Positions 54,691-63,481 of a stretch of DNA of 64,000 nucleotides are shown one piece after another. The stretch spans positions 1 through 64,000 of the forward strand of contig JAQBYB010000004.1 in NCBI GenBank assembly GCA_027624235.1, in the 5' to 3' direction. This stretch comes from Pseudomonadota bacterium (GTDB taxonomy: Bacteria; Pseudomonadota; Alphaproteobacteria; Rhodospirillales; Casp-alpha2). A program made the translations under genes and the position numbers. Position 1 is the first letter of the stretch, and every line of letters begins with the position of its first letter. The notes under the pieces were generated by a model. The model saw only the letters and a program-made list of their open reading frames with translations. It did no database searches and was not told the DNA's origin.

Positions 54691-55433
54691 TCGATGCTTT
54701 CGAAAAAACGCTCAAGCCGGAGCGATTTTCCCCAATTCCAGAACTCCCAAACCGAGCCGTCGACGGAAAAGAATTTGAACTCCGCCCGACCGATCAGATT
54801 TTCCCGGGGAATATAGCCGACGTCGTTGAGGAAACGGCTGTCCCGTGATCGGTCCCGGTTGTCGCCCATGCCGAAATAATGGCCCTCGGGGACGGTGTAA
54901 ACCTGGGTGTTGTCGTAGATGGTGTTTTCGGTGAATTCCAGAACGTAATGGGTGCGGCCGCCGGGAAGGGTCTCAAGATACCGGGGAGATCGCACGAAAT
55001 TGTTGTCGCCGATCGGTTCGACCAAATCCTCGACCTTTTCCCGCTTCACCGCCTTACCGTTGATATAGAGGATACTGTCCTTCAATTGCACGGTGTCGCC
55101 GGGCAGGCCGATGATACGTTTAATGTAATCGGTTTTGTTGTCGGTCGGCAGCTTGAACACTATGACGTCGCCGCGTTTAGGTTCGGTAAAGAAGATGCGG
55201 TCCGGGATCAGCGGCAGGCTGAATGGCAGGGAATGGCGGCTATAGCCGTAGGAAAACTTGGACACGAACAAGTAGTCGCCGACCAAAAGCGTCGGCCGCA
55301 TTGACCCCGACGGGATATTGAACGGCTCATACGCCACCGTCCTCACCCCGAGGGCGATGATGATGGCATATAAAACGGTCTTGAGAGTTTCCTTAAAGCC
55401 GTCCGGCTTTTGTTGCGCCATTAAATTCGCCAC
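54687..55433 (-). CDS. lepB: signal peptidase I
   Basis: 248 residues. One N-terminal helix (LKTVLYAIIIALGVRTVAY), the catalytic serine in NIPSGSMRPTLLVGDY, the general-base lysine in KTDYIKRIIGLPGD and the C-terminal box GDNRDRSRDSR. It cleaves Sec and Tat signal peptides at the outer face of the inner membrane. Start and stop couple it to the acpS-rnc run. Confidence 0.97.
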   Translation of the reverse strand: MANLMAQQKPDGFKETLKTVLYAIIIALGVRTVAYEPFNIPSGSMRPTLLVGDYLFVSKFSYGYSRHSLPFSLPLIPDRIFFTEPKRGDVIVFKLPTDNKTDYIKRIIGLPGDTVQLKDSILYINGKAVKREKVEDLVEPIGDNNFVRSPRYLETLPGGRTHYVLEFTENTIYDNTQVYTVPEGHYFGMGDNRDRSRDSRFLNDVGYIPRENLIGRAEFKFFSVDGSVWEFWNWGKSLRLERFFESIE

Positions 55434-55512
55434 CTAATTATTTGATTTGAAAAGCGAACCGCGGACGGTCCGGTAAATTTCGGGCAGATCAAGCCAGCCA
55501 GCCCCCCGACTG

Positions 55513-55923
55513 TCAAGGCGCATCGTCTGAATGCTCGGCGGAGATGATCACCACCGCCTGGGCCATCGGGTATTCATCGGTTTGGGTGACGTCGATGCGT
55601 GCCGCCATTCCCTTCGGCACCAGGCTATCCAGCCGCGCCTTGGCGCCGCCGCTCAAAATCATATAGGGCTGGCCGGTGGGGTGATTGGCGACGACCAGAT
55701 CGCGCCAGAAGACGCCCTGGCGAAAACCCGTCCCCAGCGCCTTGGCGCAGGCTTCCTTGGCGGCAAACCCCAAGGCGTAGGACGCAGCCGGGTTCGGTCT
55801 TTTATCGGCTTTCACTTGTTCGCTTTCGGCATAAATGCGCTGCGTGAAACGCGCGCCGAAGCGTTCCAGGGCTCTTTCCATTCTACGGATATCACAGAGG
55901 TCGGTGCCGATGCCCAGAATCAT
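55513..55923 (-). CDS. acpS: holo-[acyl-carrier-protein] synthase
   Basis: 136 residues that attach 4'-phosphopantetheine to ACP. ILGIGTDLCDIRRMERALER holds the first metal ligand and FAAKEACAKALGTG the second, the standard AcpS signature. Four bases separate its start from the pdxJ stop, so both are one operon. Confidence 0.96.
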   Translation of the reverse strand: MILGIGTDLCDIRRMERALERFGARFTQRIYAESEQVKADKRPNPAASYALGFAAKEACAKALGTGFRQGVFWRDLVVANHPTGQPYMILSGGAKARLDSLVPKGMAARIDVTQTDEYPMAQAVVIISAEHSDDAP

Positions 55924-55927
55924 GAGA

Positions 55928-56671
55928 TCATGCCGAGCGTTCGGCGCGGGCCTTGTCCATTAACGCCCGCATGCGCTTGATGGAACTATCCAAGCCGCCG
56001 AAAATCGCCTCGCCGATCAGGAAATGGCCGATGTTGAGCTCTCGAATGGTGTCGATGGCGGCGATGGCGGCGACGGTATCGAAGGTCAGCCCGTGTCCGG
56101 CATGGCATTCAAGCCCTAAGTCCTGGGCCGCCTGGGCGGCATCGGCAAGACGCTTGAACTGCCGCTCCTGATCAGGGCCGGACGCTTCGCAATAGGCGCC
56201 GGTATGAAGCTCGATTACCGGCGCACCCAGGGTCACCGCCGCTTCCAGTTGTTTGATATCCGGTTCAATAAACAGCGAAACCCGAATGCCTGCGTCGCCG
56301 AGGGCGGCAACGTAGGGCTGCAATTGTTTCAGGCCACCGGCGGCATCGAGGCCGCCTTCGGTGGTGCGTTCTTCCCTTTTTTCCGGGACAATACAGGCCG
56401 CGTGCGGGTTGTGGCGAAGGGCGATCTCCAGCATTTCCTCGGTCGCCGCCATCTCCAGGTTCAAGGGCACCGCAAGGCGGTCCATCAGGCGGGTGATGTC
56501 GTCGTCGGAAATATGACGCCGGTCTTCGCGCAGATGCGCCGTAATGCCATCGGCGCCGGCGGTTTCGGCCAGCTTGGCGGCGTGGACGGGGTCCGGGTGG
56601 ATGCCGCCCCGCGCATTTCGGATGGTCGCCACGTGATCGATATTCACACCCAGGCGAAGGTCATATTTCAT
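55928..56671 (-). CDS. pdxJ: pyridoxine 5'-phosphate synthase
   Basis: 247 residues, a TIM-barrel enzyme that condenses deoxyxylulose 5-phosphate with 1-amino-acetone 3-phosphate in vitamin B6 synthesis. RLGVNIDHVATIRNARGG, GITAHLREDRRHI, VPEKREERTTEGG, SLFIEPD and ELHTGAYCEA are the family segments. Lies between the DUF2062 gene and acpS. Confidence 0.97.
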   Translation of the reverse strand: MKYDLRLGVNIDHVATIRNARGGIHPDPVHAAKLAETAGADGITAHLREDRRHISDDDITRLMDRLAVPLNLEMAATEEMLEIALRHNPHAACIVPEKREERTTEGGLDAAGGLKQLQPYVAALGDAGIRVSLFIEPDIKQLEAAVTLGAPVIELHTGAYCEASGPDQERQFKRLADAAQAAQDLGLECHAGHGLTFDTVAAIAAIDTIRELNIGHFLIGEAIFGGLDSSIKRMRALMDKARAERSA

Positions 56672-56673
56672 CT

Positions 56674-57264
56674 TCAGCGTCCCTTGTTGGTGAAATACCC
56701 GGTGCCGAGCCTTCTCCGCCGACGCCTCTGATATCTCTCAACCATATACTTTAACGGCACATAGAAAACCAGCCATACCACGATTCCGGTGGGAACGCTG
56801 CTGACCAGCATCGGCCAGAAAACCGCGCCGGTGGTCTCCATCAGGTATTGCAGGTCAACGCTCAGAAGCGCTTCCATCATATTACCGAAAAGCTCGCCGA
56901 ATGCCGGTGTCTTAAGGCTTTCCGTCAGCTCGCCTGCGGTCAACCAGATGCCGGATTGATACAGCCAAGCCCAAATGAAGGGGAAGGTCCACGGATTGCC
57001 GACCACGGTGCCGATCGCCGACGCCAGAATATTGGCGCGAATAATCCACGCCAGGATCGCCGAAAAAATGAAATGCAGGCCGACAAAAGGCGTAAACGAT
57101 ATCGCGGCCCCGCAGGCAAAGCCGCCGGCGATGGAGTACGCCGAGCCGGGCATCCGGGCCAGCCGGTGCATGGAATAGGCGCCGGCCCGCCGCCAGCCGA
57201 TGGATGGCCAGAAGAAGCCGAGAATTTTTTGACCCAGGGTCAATGGGGTGTTGCGTTTAAACAT
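56674..57264 (-). CDS. DUF2062 membrane protein
   Basis: 196 residues with three or four hydrophobic segments. GGFACGAAISFTPFVGLHFIFS and AIGTVVGNPWTFPFIWAWLY are the conserved DUF2062 core. Function unknown. Its position between relA/spoT and pdxJ is usual in alphaproteobacteria. The C terminus is basic (YQRRRRRRLG). Confidence 0.9.
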   Translation of the reverse strand: MFKRNTPLTLGQKILGFFWPSIGWRRAGAYSMHRLARMPGSAYSIAGGFACGAAISFTPFVGLHFIFSAILAWIIRANILASAIGTVVGNPWTFPFIWAWLYQSGIWLTAGELTESLKTPAFGELFGNMMEALLSVDLQYLMETTGAVFWPMLVSSVPTGIVVWLVFYVPLKYMVERYQRRRRRRLGTGYFTNKGR

Positions 57265-57309
57265 GCCCGGAATATAGGCCTTTGAGGAGTGAAAAATAAA
57301 CCGTGCCGA

Positions 57310-59484
57310 TCAGCCGCGCGCCCGCTCCACTGAATTAATGGCCGGGTCGGCGCGAAGGGCGGCAATGATATCGGTTAGGTGTTTGAGGTCGCGGACCTCT
57401 ATATCAATCAACAATTCGAAAAACTGGGGCGTCCGGTCGGCGACCTTCAGGTTTGAAATATTGCCGTCGTTCTTGGCGATAACCGTCGACAGGTCGCCAA
57501 GGCTACCCGGCACATTGAGGATCGTCAGGCGCAGGCGCCCGACGTATATGTCAGAGGCTTCCTTGTCCAGGTTCCAGGACACGTCAAGCCAGCGTTCCGA
57601 AGCATCGACGAAATCTTCCAGGGTGTCGCAGTCGATGGTGTGGATGGTGACGCCCTTGCCGGTGGTGACGATGCCGACGACCCGATCTCCCGGCAGCGGA
57701 TGGCAGCAACCGGCGAAATGAAGCGCCATACCGGGAATCAAGCCCTTGATGGAAATCCCTTTGCCCTTGCCGCCGCCGCTCCTGTCTTTCGCCTGCTTGT
57801 CGCGGACCGGGGCTAACGGTACGACCTTGCCGTCATCTTTCTTCCTGCGAATTCCGGGAAACACCGCCTCGACGACCTCGCGACCGGTCAGGACACCGGC
57901 GCCGACCTTGGCAAAAATGTCTCTGACTCTGGTTTGTCTAAAAACCTTAAGCACGTTCCTGATCGCCTTGTTGGTGAATTTGTAGCCCTCATCCTCGAAC
58001 GCCCTTTCCAGGATGGCGGTGCCTAATTTCGTGTATTCTTCACTTTCCTGGGTGCGGATAAACCGCCGGATTCTTGCCTGCGCCTTGCCGGTGATGACGA
58101 AGCTTGCCCAGGTCGGAGACGGGGTTTGCGCCGCGGAGGTGATGATTTCGACCTGGTCACCGTTACGCAACTCGCTCCTGAGCGGCATCATGCGGCCATT
58201 GATTTTGGCGCCGACACAATGGTCTCCGACCTCGGAATGCACCGCATAGGCAAAGTCCACCGGGGTCGCGCCTTTGGGCAGCGTGATCAAATCGCCGCGC
58301 GGTGTGAAGCAAAACACCTGGTCCTTGAACATTTCGAGCTTGGTATGTTCCAGGAATTCCTCCGGTTCGGCGGCGTGTTCCATGATGTCCAGAAGTTCGC
58401 GGAGCCATCGGTATTGAGGCGCGGCGCCGGCGATTTGTTTCCCGCCTTCACCATCCTTGTAGTGCCAGTGCGCGGCAACGCCGTGTTCGGCGACGTCGTG
58501 CATCTCGGCGGTTCGGATTTGCAGCTCGATGCGTTGGCGTTCCGGCCCGAAAACCCCGGTGTGGAGCGAACGGTAACCATTCGGTTTTGGCGTCGACAGG
58601 TAATCCTTGAAACGGCCCGGCACCACCGGGTAGGCCCCATGCGCGATTCCCAGGGCGCGATAGCAGTCCTCGGTGGTGTCGACGATAACCCGAAAGGCCA
58701 TGATGTCGGAAAGCTGTTCGAAACCGATGTCTTTGTCCTGCATCTTGTCCCACACCGAATACGGTGTTTTCTCGCGGCCCTCGATGACTGCTTTGATGCC
58801 GTTATCGGAGAGGGTTTTTTCCAACTCGGCGATGATTCGCGGGATCAGGTCGCCGCCCTTTTCGCGCAGGAAGTCGAGCCGTTTAAGAATGGATTTACGG
58901 GCCTCGGGGTTTAATTCCCCGAAGGCCAGGTCTTCCAATTCGTTTTTCATGCCCTGCATGCCGATGCGTTCGGCCAACGGCGCGTAAATGTCCATGGTTT
59001 CGACGGCGATGCGGCGGCGCTTTTCGGGTCTTTTGATGTAATGGAGGGTGCGCATGTTGTGCAGCCGGTCGGCCAGCTTGACCAGTAGAACCCGGATGTC
59101 CTCCGACATGGCGAGCACGAACTTACGGAAATTCTCGGCCTGTTTGGCTTGATCGGATTGGAATTCAATCCGCGTCAGCTTGGTGACGCCGTCCACCAGG
59201 CGGGCGACATCCTTGCCGAAGCTTTTACTGATCTCTTCGAGGGAGGTCTCGGTGTCTTCGACGGTGTCGTGCAGAAGGGCGGTGATGATGGAGGCCATAT
59301 CGACCTTATAATCGGTCAGGATACCGGCGACTTCGAGCGGGTGTGAAAAGTAAGGATCTCCCGACAGGCGGGTTTGTGAGCCATGCACCTTCATGGCGAA
59401 AACGTAGGCGCGATTGAGTGCATCCTCGTCGGCGCCGGGGTCATAGGCTTTGACCCGCTCTACGAGTTCGAATTGCCTGATCAC
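57310..59484 (-). CDS. bifunctional (p)ppGpp synthetase/hydrolase
   Basis: About 724 residues of the RelA/SpoT (Rsh) type. The HD hydrolase domain is intact (HPLEVAGIL, ALLHDTVEDTE), the synthetase domain has EGREKTPYSVWDKM, PNGYRSLHTGVFGP and VAAHWHYKDG, then come TGS (VFCFTPRGDLITLPKGATPV), zinc-finger-like HFAGCCHPLPGD and a C-terminal ACT domain. Both activities should be present, as in the single alphaproteobacterial Rsh. The frame opens 22 codons earlier, but GTG at 59484 gives the family start (MIRQFELVERVKAYDP). Confidence 0.93.
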   Translation of the reverse strand: MIRQFELVERVKAYDPGADEDALNRAYVFAMKVHGSQTRLSGDPYFSHPLEVAGILTDYKVDMASIITALLHDTVEDTETSLEEISKSFGKDVARLVDGVTKLTRIEFQSDQAKQAENFRKFVLAMSEDIRVLLVKLADRLHNMRTLHYIKRPEKRRRIAVETMDIYAPLAERIGMQGMKNELEDLAFGELNPEARKSILKRLDFLREKGGDLIPRIIAELEKTLSDNGIKAVIEGREKTPYSVWDKMQDKDIGFEQLSDIMAFRVIVDTTEDCYRALGIAHGAYPVVPGRFKDYLSTPKPNGYRSLHTGVFGPERQRIELQIRTAEMHDVAEHGVAAHWHYKDGEGGKQIAGAAPQYRWLRELLDIMEHAAEPEEFLEHTKLEMFKDQVFCFTPRGDLITLPKGATPVDFAYAVHSEVGDHCVGAKINGRMMPLRSELRNGDQVEIITSAAQTPSPTWASFVITGKAQARIRRFIRTQESEEYTKLGTAILERAFEDEGYKFTNKAIRNVLKVFRQTRVRDIFAKVGAGVLTGREVVEAVFPGIRRKKDDGKVVPLAPVRDKQAKDRSGGGKGKGISIKGLIPGMALHFAGCCHPLPGDRVVGIVTTGKGVTIHTIDCDTLEDFVDASERWLDVSWNLDKEASDIYVGRLRLTILNVPGSLGDLSTVIAKNDGNISNLKVADRTPQFFELLIDIEVRDLKHLTDIIAALRADPAINSVERARG

Positions 59485-59568
59485 GGGCTTAACCCCAAAG
59501 CAGGGCAGCGGCTGTGAAGTTCTGCTGTTCCATAGGGCCGCCGCATTCAAACACCTTTTATTGAGGAG

Positions 59569-59949
59569 TTATTCCTCTTTGTCGTCGTCCTGGTCGTCGC
59601 CATTGTCGTCATCAAGCTCATCGGCATCCTTACGGGCGGCGAGTGGGGTGACGCCTTCATTGGCGTCAAGGTCCTGTTGGATGGCGATCAGGTCAACGTC
59701 GTCTTCCTCGGGGTCGTCCATTTCGACGAATTTCTGTAACCCTTTGATTAAGGATTCTTGGAGTTCATCATGATCGAGCATGTCTTCAGCTATTTCGCGC
59801 AAGGCGACGACAGGGTTTTTGTCGTTGTCGCGTTCCACTTTCAACGCCGCACCGGCGGAGATATTACGGGCGCGTTGGGACGCCAGCATAACGAGCTGAA
59901 AACGGTTGGGAATTTTGGTGACGCAATCTTCGACGGTAACTCGGGCCAT
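59569..59949 (-). CDS. rpoZ: RNA polymerase omega subunit
   Basis: 126 residues starting [20 protein letters not shown], the omega signature, with [20 protein letters not shown] and [11 protein letters not shown]. The C terminus is a long acidic extension ([13 protein letters not shown]). Next to relA/spoT, the classical arrangement. Confidence 0.97.
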   Translation of the reverse strand: MARVTVEDCVTKIPNRFQLVMLASQRARNISAGAALKVERDNDKNPVVALREIAEDMLDHDELQESLIKGLQKFVEMDDPEEDDVDLIAIQQDLDANEGVTPLAARKDADELDDDNGDDQDDDKEE

Positions 59950-60096
59950 CGGGGCAACTCCTTGGGGATGTAACTGGAACCTCTGGGACGCCGTTTATAT
60001 ATTTTGCGCGCCCCTGAAAGCAAGACAATAGCCTGAAAAAACTTAAAAAAACGGCATTGTTCCTCCCGGTTTCACTGACGTCCCCGTTTTCGCCCC

Positions 60097-60657
60097 TTAA
60101 AGCGCGGCTTTTTGCCGCCACTCGGTGCCGAAGTCTCCTCCCGCATCGGGGATGGCCTCGGTCTGCTGTCCGGGGGGAAGGGCTGCGATCATGTCCTCGA
60201 CTGTCAGCCCCGTGGCCGGATGGCGCCAGCCCGGCGCGATGTCCAAAAGCGGCAGCAGCACGAAGGCGCGCTCTTGCAACCGGGGATGCGGCAATTGCAG
60301 CATCCCTACCCCTTCCAGGGTGGCTTCCAGGGTCATTTCGCCGTAGGCCAGAAGGTCCAAATCCAGGATTCTGGATGCGTTGGCCTGATCGCGGCGGCGA
60401 CCGAAGGTTTCCTCGGTTTCCAGCAACAAGGCCATCAGGGCCTCAGGCGGCATCGCCGTTTTGATGCGCACAGCGCCATTGATGAACCAGGGTTGATCGG
60501 AAACCGGGACCGGGGCGCTTTTATACCAACGCGAGCGCTGAGTAATGGAAAGCTCGGCCTCGGCCAAGGCGGCCAGGGCGGCGCCGCAGGTGGCGCGGGG
60601 CTCACCAAAGCGGGGACTGGGAAGATTTGCGCCGATAGCAACCAGGATCAAAACCAA
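60097..60657 (-). CDS. folK: 2-amino-4-hydroxy-6-hydroxymethyldihydropteridine pyrophosphokinase
   Basis: 186 residues. LVAIGANLPSP, the SRWYKSAPVPVSDQPWFING segment, EETFGRRRDQANASRILDLDLLAYG and LPHPRLQERAFVLLPL are the HPPK signature, with both Mg-binding aspartates in LDLDLL. It transfers pyrophosphate from ATP in folate synthesis. Start is TTG at 60657, with GGAGAAAA just before. Divergent from the NYN gene. Confidence 0.95.
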   Translation of the reverse strand: MVLILVAIGANLPSPRFGEPRATCGAALAALAEAELSITQRSRWYKSAPVPVSDQPWFINGAVRIKTAMPPEALMALLLETEETFGRRRDQANASRILDLDLLAYGEMTLEATLEGVGMLQLPHPRLQERAFVLLPLLDIAPGWRHPATGLTVEDMIAALPPGQQTEAIPDAGGDFGTEWRQKAAL

Positions 60658-60842
60658 TTTTCTCCAAATTATCTTGTATGACGGTCGTAAACACCCAATA
60701 TTAAAAAACCGGGTGATTTTATCATTTATTTACCCGGCGCGCCCTCTGGCATCGCTATTTTGCGACTTTATTGCCGCCGGAGGCGCATAAATCCGGGAAT
60801 TTTTTCCGGATGCCCGAATTTTTAAAGAAGGAATTTTGTATC

Positions 60843-61457
60843 ATGAATTTTTATCCTCAAGAGCGTATAGCGCTTTTCATTGATGGATCAAACCTTTACG
60901 CCGCCGCCAAAGGGCTTGATTTCGACATCGACTACAAACGTCTTTTGAAATATTTTGCCGATCAGGGCCAGATGATCCGGGCCTATTATTTCACCGCCTT
61001 GCTGGAAGACCAGGAATACTCCCCGCTCCGCCCGCTGGTGGATTGGCTGGACTATAACGGCTACACCATGGTGACCAAACCGGCTAAGGAATTTACCGAT
61101 CCCGCCGGGCGCAAGAAGATCAAGGGCAATATGGACATCGAACTGGCCGTCGATTTAATGGAAATTGCGGACAGTATCGATCATGCGGTGATTTTTTCCG
61201 GCGACGGCGACTTTCGCCGTCTGGTGGAAGTGGTTCAACGCAAGGGGCTGCGCGTCACCGTGGTCAGCACCATGCTATCCAAGCCGCCGATGATCGCCGA
61301 CGAACTTCGCCGTCAAGCCGATGAATTCATCGAGTTGGCTAGCCTTAAAGAACATATCCAGCGTGTCTCCGGCTTCGGCGCCGGCGCCGGCCATGACCAT
61401 GTTCCGATACCGATGCCTGCCTTTGAAGATATCGACCCGGAAGTGGAAATCGTTTAG
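60843..61457 (+). CDS. NYN-domain (LabA/DUF88) putative ribonuclease
   Basis: 204 residues. The PIN-like acidic cluster is visible: FIDGSNLYAAAKG, GNMDIELAVDLMEIA and VIFSGDGDFRRLVEVVQRKG. NYN proteins are predicted metal-dependent ribonucleases. The frame opens 24 codons upstream but the ATG at 60843 has AAGGAATT before it. It is followed by the uracil-DNA glycosylase gene after 15 bases. Target unknown. Confidence 0.9.
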   Translation: MNFYPQERIALFIDGSNLYAAAKGLDFDIDYKRLLKYFADQGQMIRAYYFTALLEDQEYSPLRPLVDWLDYNGYTMVTKPAKEFTDPAGRKKIKGNMDIELAVDLMEIADSIDHAVIFSGDGDFRRLVEVVQRKGLRVTVVSTMLSKPPMIADELRRQADEFIELASLKEHIQRVSGFGAGAGHDHVPIPMPAFEDIDPEVEIV

Positions 61458-61472
61458 ACGGAGTCCTGAACG

Positions 61473-62138
61473 GTGACGGCCCCTGCCGCCTCAATATCCG
61501 AACCTTCGCCGGACTGTGCGTTGTGTCCGCGCTTGCAGGATTTTCGCCATGCCAACCGCACCACCTTCCCAGACTGGCACAATGCCCCGGTGGCGTCGTT
61601 CGGCGGTATCGACGCGGCGCTGCTGATTGTCGGGCTGGCGCCTGGGCTGCGCGGCGCTAACCAAACCGGTCGTCCGTTTACCGGCGATTATGCCGGCGAT
61701 TTGCTGTACGCGACGCTGGCTAAGTTCGGGTTTTCCGATGGCGAGTACGGGGCAACGTCCGATGATGGGTTGACCCTGTTGGATTGCCGGATCACCAATG
61801 CGGTCCGTTGCGTGCCGCCCCAAAACAAGCCCATTGGCGCCGAGGTCAATGCGTGCCGCCGGTTCTTAGAAAACGAAATCAATAGCCTCAAGCGGCTTCG
61901 GATCATCCTGGCGCTGGGGGGCCTGGCGCATGGGGCGGTGCTGACGACGCTGGGCGAAAAGAAAAGCGCCTGGAAATTCGGCCATCGGCACTTCCATGAC
62001 CTTTCCGGCGGTCCCGGGGGCGACTTGGTCCTTGCCGACAGCTATCACTGTTCGCGCTATAACACGAATACCGGCCGCTTGACCGAGGCCATGTTCGAAG
62101 CCGTGTTCGAGGATATTCGCAACCGCCTTTCCGGTTAG
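61473..62138 (+). CDS. uracil-DNA glycosylase, family 5-like
   Basis: 221 residues. CALCPRLQDFR provides the first 4Fe-4S cysteines, LLIVGLAPGLRGANQTGRPFTGDYAG is the family 5 (UdgB-type) active-site region, ITNAVRCVPPQNKPIGAEV carries a further cysteine, and the C-terminal DSYHCSRYNTNTGRLT holds the DNA-binding motif. It removes uracil and other deaminated bases. Co-directional with the NYN gene. Confidence 0.9.
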   Translation: MTAPAASISEPSPDCALCPRLQDFRHANRTTFPDWHNAPVASFGGIDAALLIVGLAPGLRGANQTGRPFTGDYAGDLLYATLAKFGFSDGEYGATSDDGLTLLDCRITNAVRCVPPQNKPIGAEVNACRRFLENEINSLKRLRIILALGGLAHGAVLTTLGEKKSAWKFGHRHFHDLSGGPGGDLVLADSYHCSRYNTNTGRLTEAMFEAVFEDIRNRLSG

Positions 62139-62192
62139 CCTGTCTTTCCGACTGAGAACCGGCCTGCTATACACACTCTCGCATATTTTGAC

Positions 62193-62237
62193 CGCAAATT
62201 CGTCGTCGCAAATGTGTCTATTTGCTCGGGATTTGCT
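62193..62237. repeat. repeat family C upstream of the ThrH-like gene
   Basis: CGCAAATTCGTCGTCGCAAATG, four bases, TATTTGCTCGGGATTTGCT has the family layout. The inner stem is changed on both sides (GCAAATG with TATTTGC) so it still pairs, unlike the GCGGATG/CATCCGC form at 44930. It ends 14 bases before the downstream start codon. Confidence 0.75.
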
Positions 62238-62251
62238 TCAGGGGGAATGTC

Positions 62252-62851
62252 GTGGAAGTCGTGTGTTTGGATTTTGAAGGAGTCCTGGTCCCGGAGATCT
62301 GGATCGAGGTCGCCCGGCATACCGGCATTGAAGCGTTACGGGCGACGACGCGCGATATCCCGGATTACGACGAGTTAATGGGCCAGCGTCTGCGGATTTT
62401 GGCCGATAACGGGCTCGGCCTTGGTGACATTCAAGCCGTGATTAATGACATGGGGCCGATGGACGGGGCGGCGGAATTTCTGGCGACGCTTCGCCAATCC
62501 GCCCAGGTGGTGATCCTGTCCGATACGTTTTACGAGTTCGCCCAGCCACTGGTCCGCCAGTTGGACTGGCCGACGTTGTTCTGCCACCGTCTTATCACCG
62601 ATAAAGCCGGGGCCATCACCGGCTATGCCCTGCGCATGGAAAACCACAAGCGCCATGCCGTGCAGGCGTTTAAGAAATTACGGTTCCGGGTGACGGCGGC
62701 AGGCGATTCTTATAATGATATCAATATGCTGCGTGAGGCCGATAAGGGAATTTTGTTCCGGGCCCCGGACAACGTGAAAGCCGAATTTCCAGAATTTTCG
62801 ACCTGCGAAATGTACGTCGATCTTTTATCGGCGATTTGCGGAGGAAAATGA
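62252..62851 (+). CDS. ThrH-like phosphoserine phosphatase / homoserine phosphotransferase
   Basis: 199 residues of the HAD superfamily. VEVVCLDFEGVLVPEIWIEV has the catalytic DxEG, VVILSDTFYEFAQPL motif II and RVTAAGDSYNDINML motifs III/IV. This matches ThrH of Pseudomonas, which acts on phosphoserine and can transfer phosphate to homoserine. The start is GTG at 62252 with CAGGGGG upstream. The earlier open frame runs through the family C repeat and is not used. Confidence 0.9.
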   Translation: MEVVCLDFEGVLVPEIWIEVARHTGIEALRATTRDIPDYDELMGQRLRILADNGLGLGDIQAVINDMGPMDGAAEFLATLRQSAQVVILSDTFYEFAQPLVRQLDWPTLFCHRLITDKAGAITGYALRMENHKRHAVQAFKKLRFRVTAAGDSYNDINMLREADKGILFRAPDNVKAEFPEFSTCEMYVDLLSAICGGK

Positions 62852-62891
62852 TATCATTGTTGTCTTCAAACGCCTGGGGGGTGGACATGAC

Positions 62892-63035
62892 ATGACAGCA
62901 GAAATCGTAGACTTGGGACAGTACCGCAAACAGAAAGAACGCGGCCAAGATCGAGCGCCTCAAATACGCGACGACCCACCACAGCAAGAGACCCGGGACA
63001 GCGTCGCCTTGAACCAGGACGACAAGACGGTTTGA
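62892..63035 (+). CDS. small basic/acidic hypothetical protein
   Basis: A 47-residue open frame starting MTAEIVDLGQYRKQKERGQD, with GGGGGGTGG about seven bases upstream. Short proteins opening with an EIVxLxxYR pattern occur widely in alphaproteobacteria, function unknown. It lies between the ThrH-like gene and DUF4170. Confidence 0.55.
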   Translation: MTAEIVDLGQYRKQKERGQDRAPQIRDDPPQQETRDSVALNQDDKTV

Positions 63036-63144
63036 AGCCTGCCCCTCTTCCTCAATGCGATAATATTATTTAATAACAATACGTTATATTTTTTTGTCGA
63101 AGGCCCGACGACGGCCTTGATGGCGGTCGTTTGGGCGTCGGCCC

Positions 63145-63396
63145 TTACCCCTCTTCCCGGCGTTCGTGAAATTTCGTCGGGTGTTCCGGGTCCAGCAAAC
63201 GGTGCAGGTGGACGATCACATATTTGACGTTGGCTTCATCAACGCGGGCCTGAGAAGCGCCGCGCCAGGCCTTCACCGCCGAATCGTGGCTGGGAAAAAT
63301 GCCGATAATGTCGAGATCGTCCGGGTCGACGAAATCTGTTCCCTGCGGGTCGGCGACCGTTCCTCCAAAAACCAGATGTAAAAGCGGTTTATCCAT
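63145..63396 (-). CDS. DUF4170 family protein
   Basis: 83 residues: LLHLVFGGTVADPQGTDFVD, IIGIFPSHDSAVKAWRGASQ, VKYVIVHLHRLLDPE. These match DUF4170, small alphaproteobacterial proteins of unknown function. Single-gene unit, divergent from the transferase gene. Confidence 0.88.
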   Translation of the reverse strand: MDKPLLHLVFGGTVADPQGTDFVDPDDLDIIGIFPSHDSAVKAWRGASQARVDEANVKYVIVHLHRLLDPEHPTKFHERREEG

Positions 63397-63481
63397 GTGA
63401 TGATCTCCCGGTCATAAAAAATTTCCTTGTCAGACCTTACCCGTAGCAATCCCTGTCCGCAAAAAGATTAGGACCCGACCA

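Noticed and set aside
63060-63144. hairpin downstream of the DUF4170 gene as a terminator
   Set aside because: GC-rich stems can be drawn, but no T-run follows on the reverse strand.
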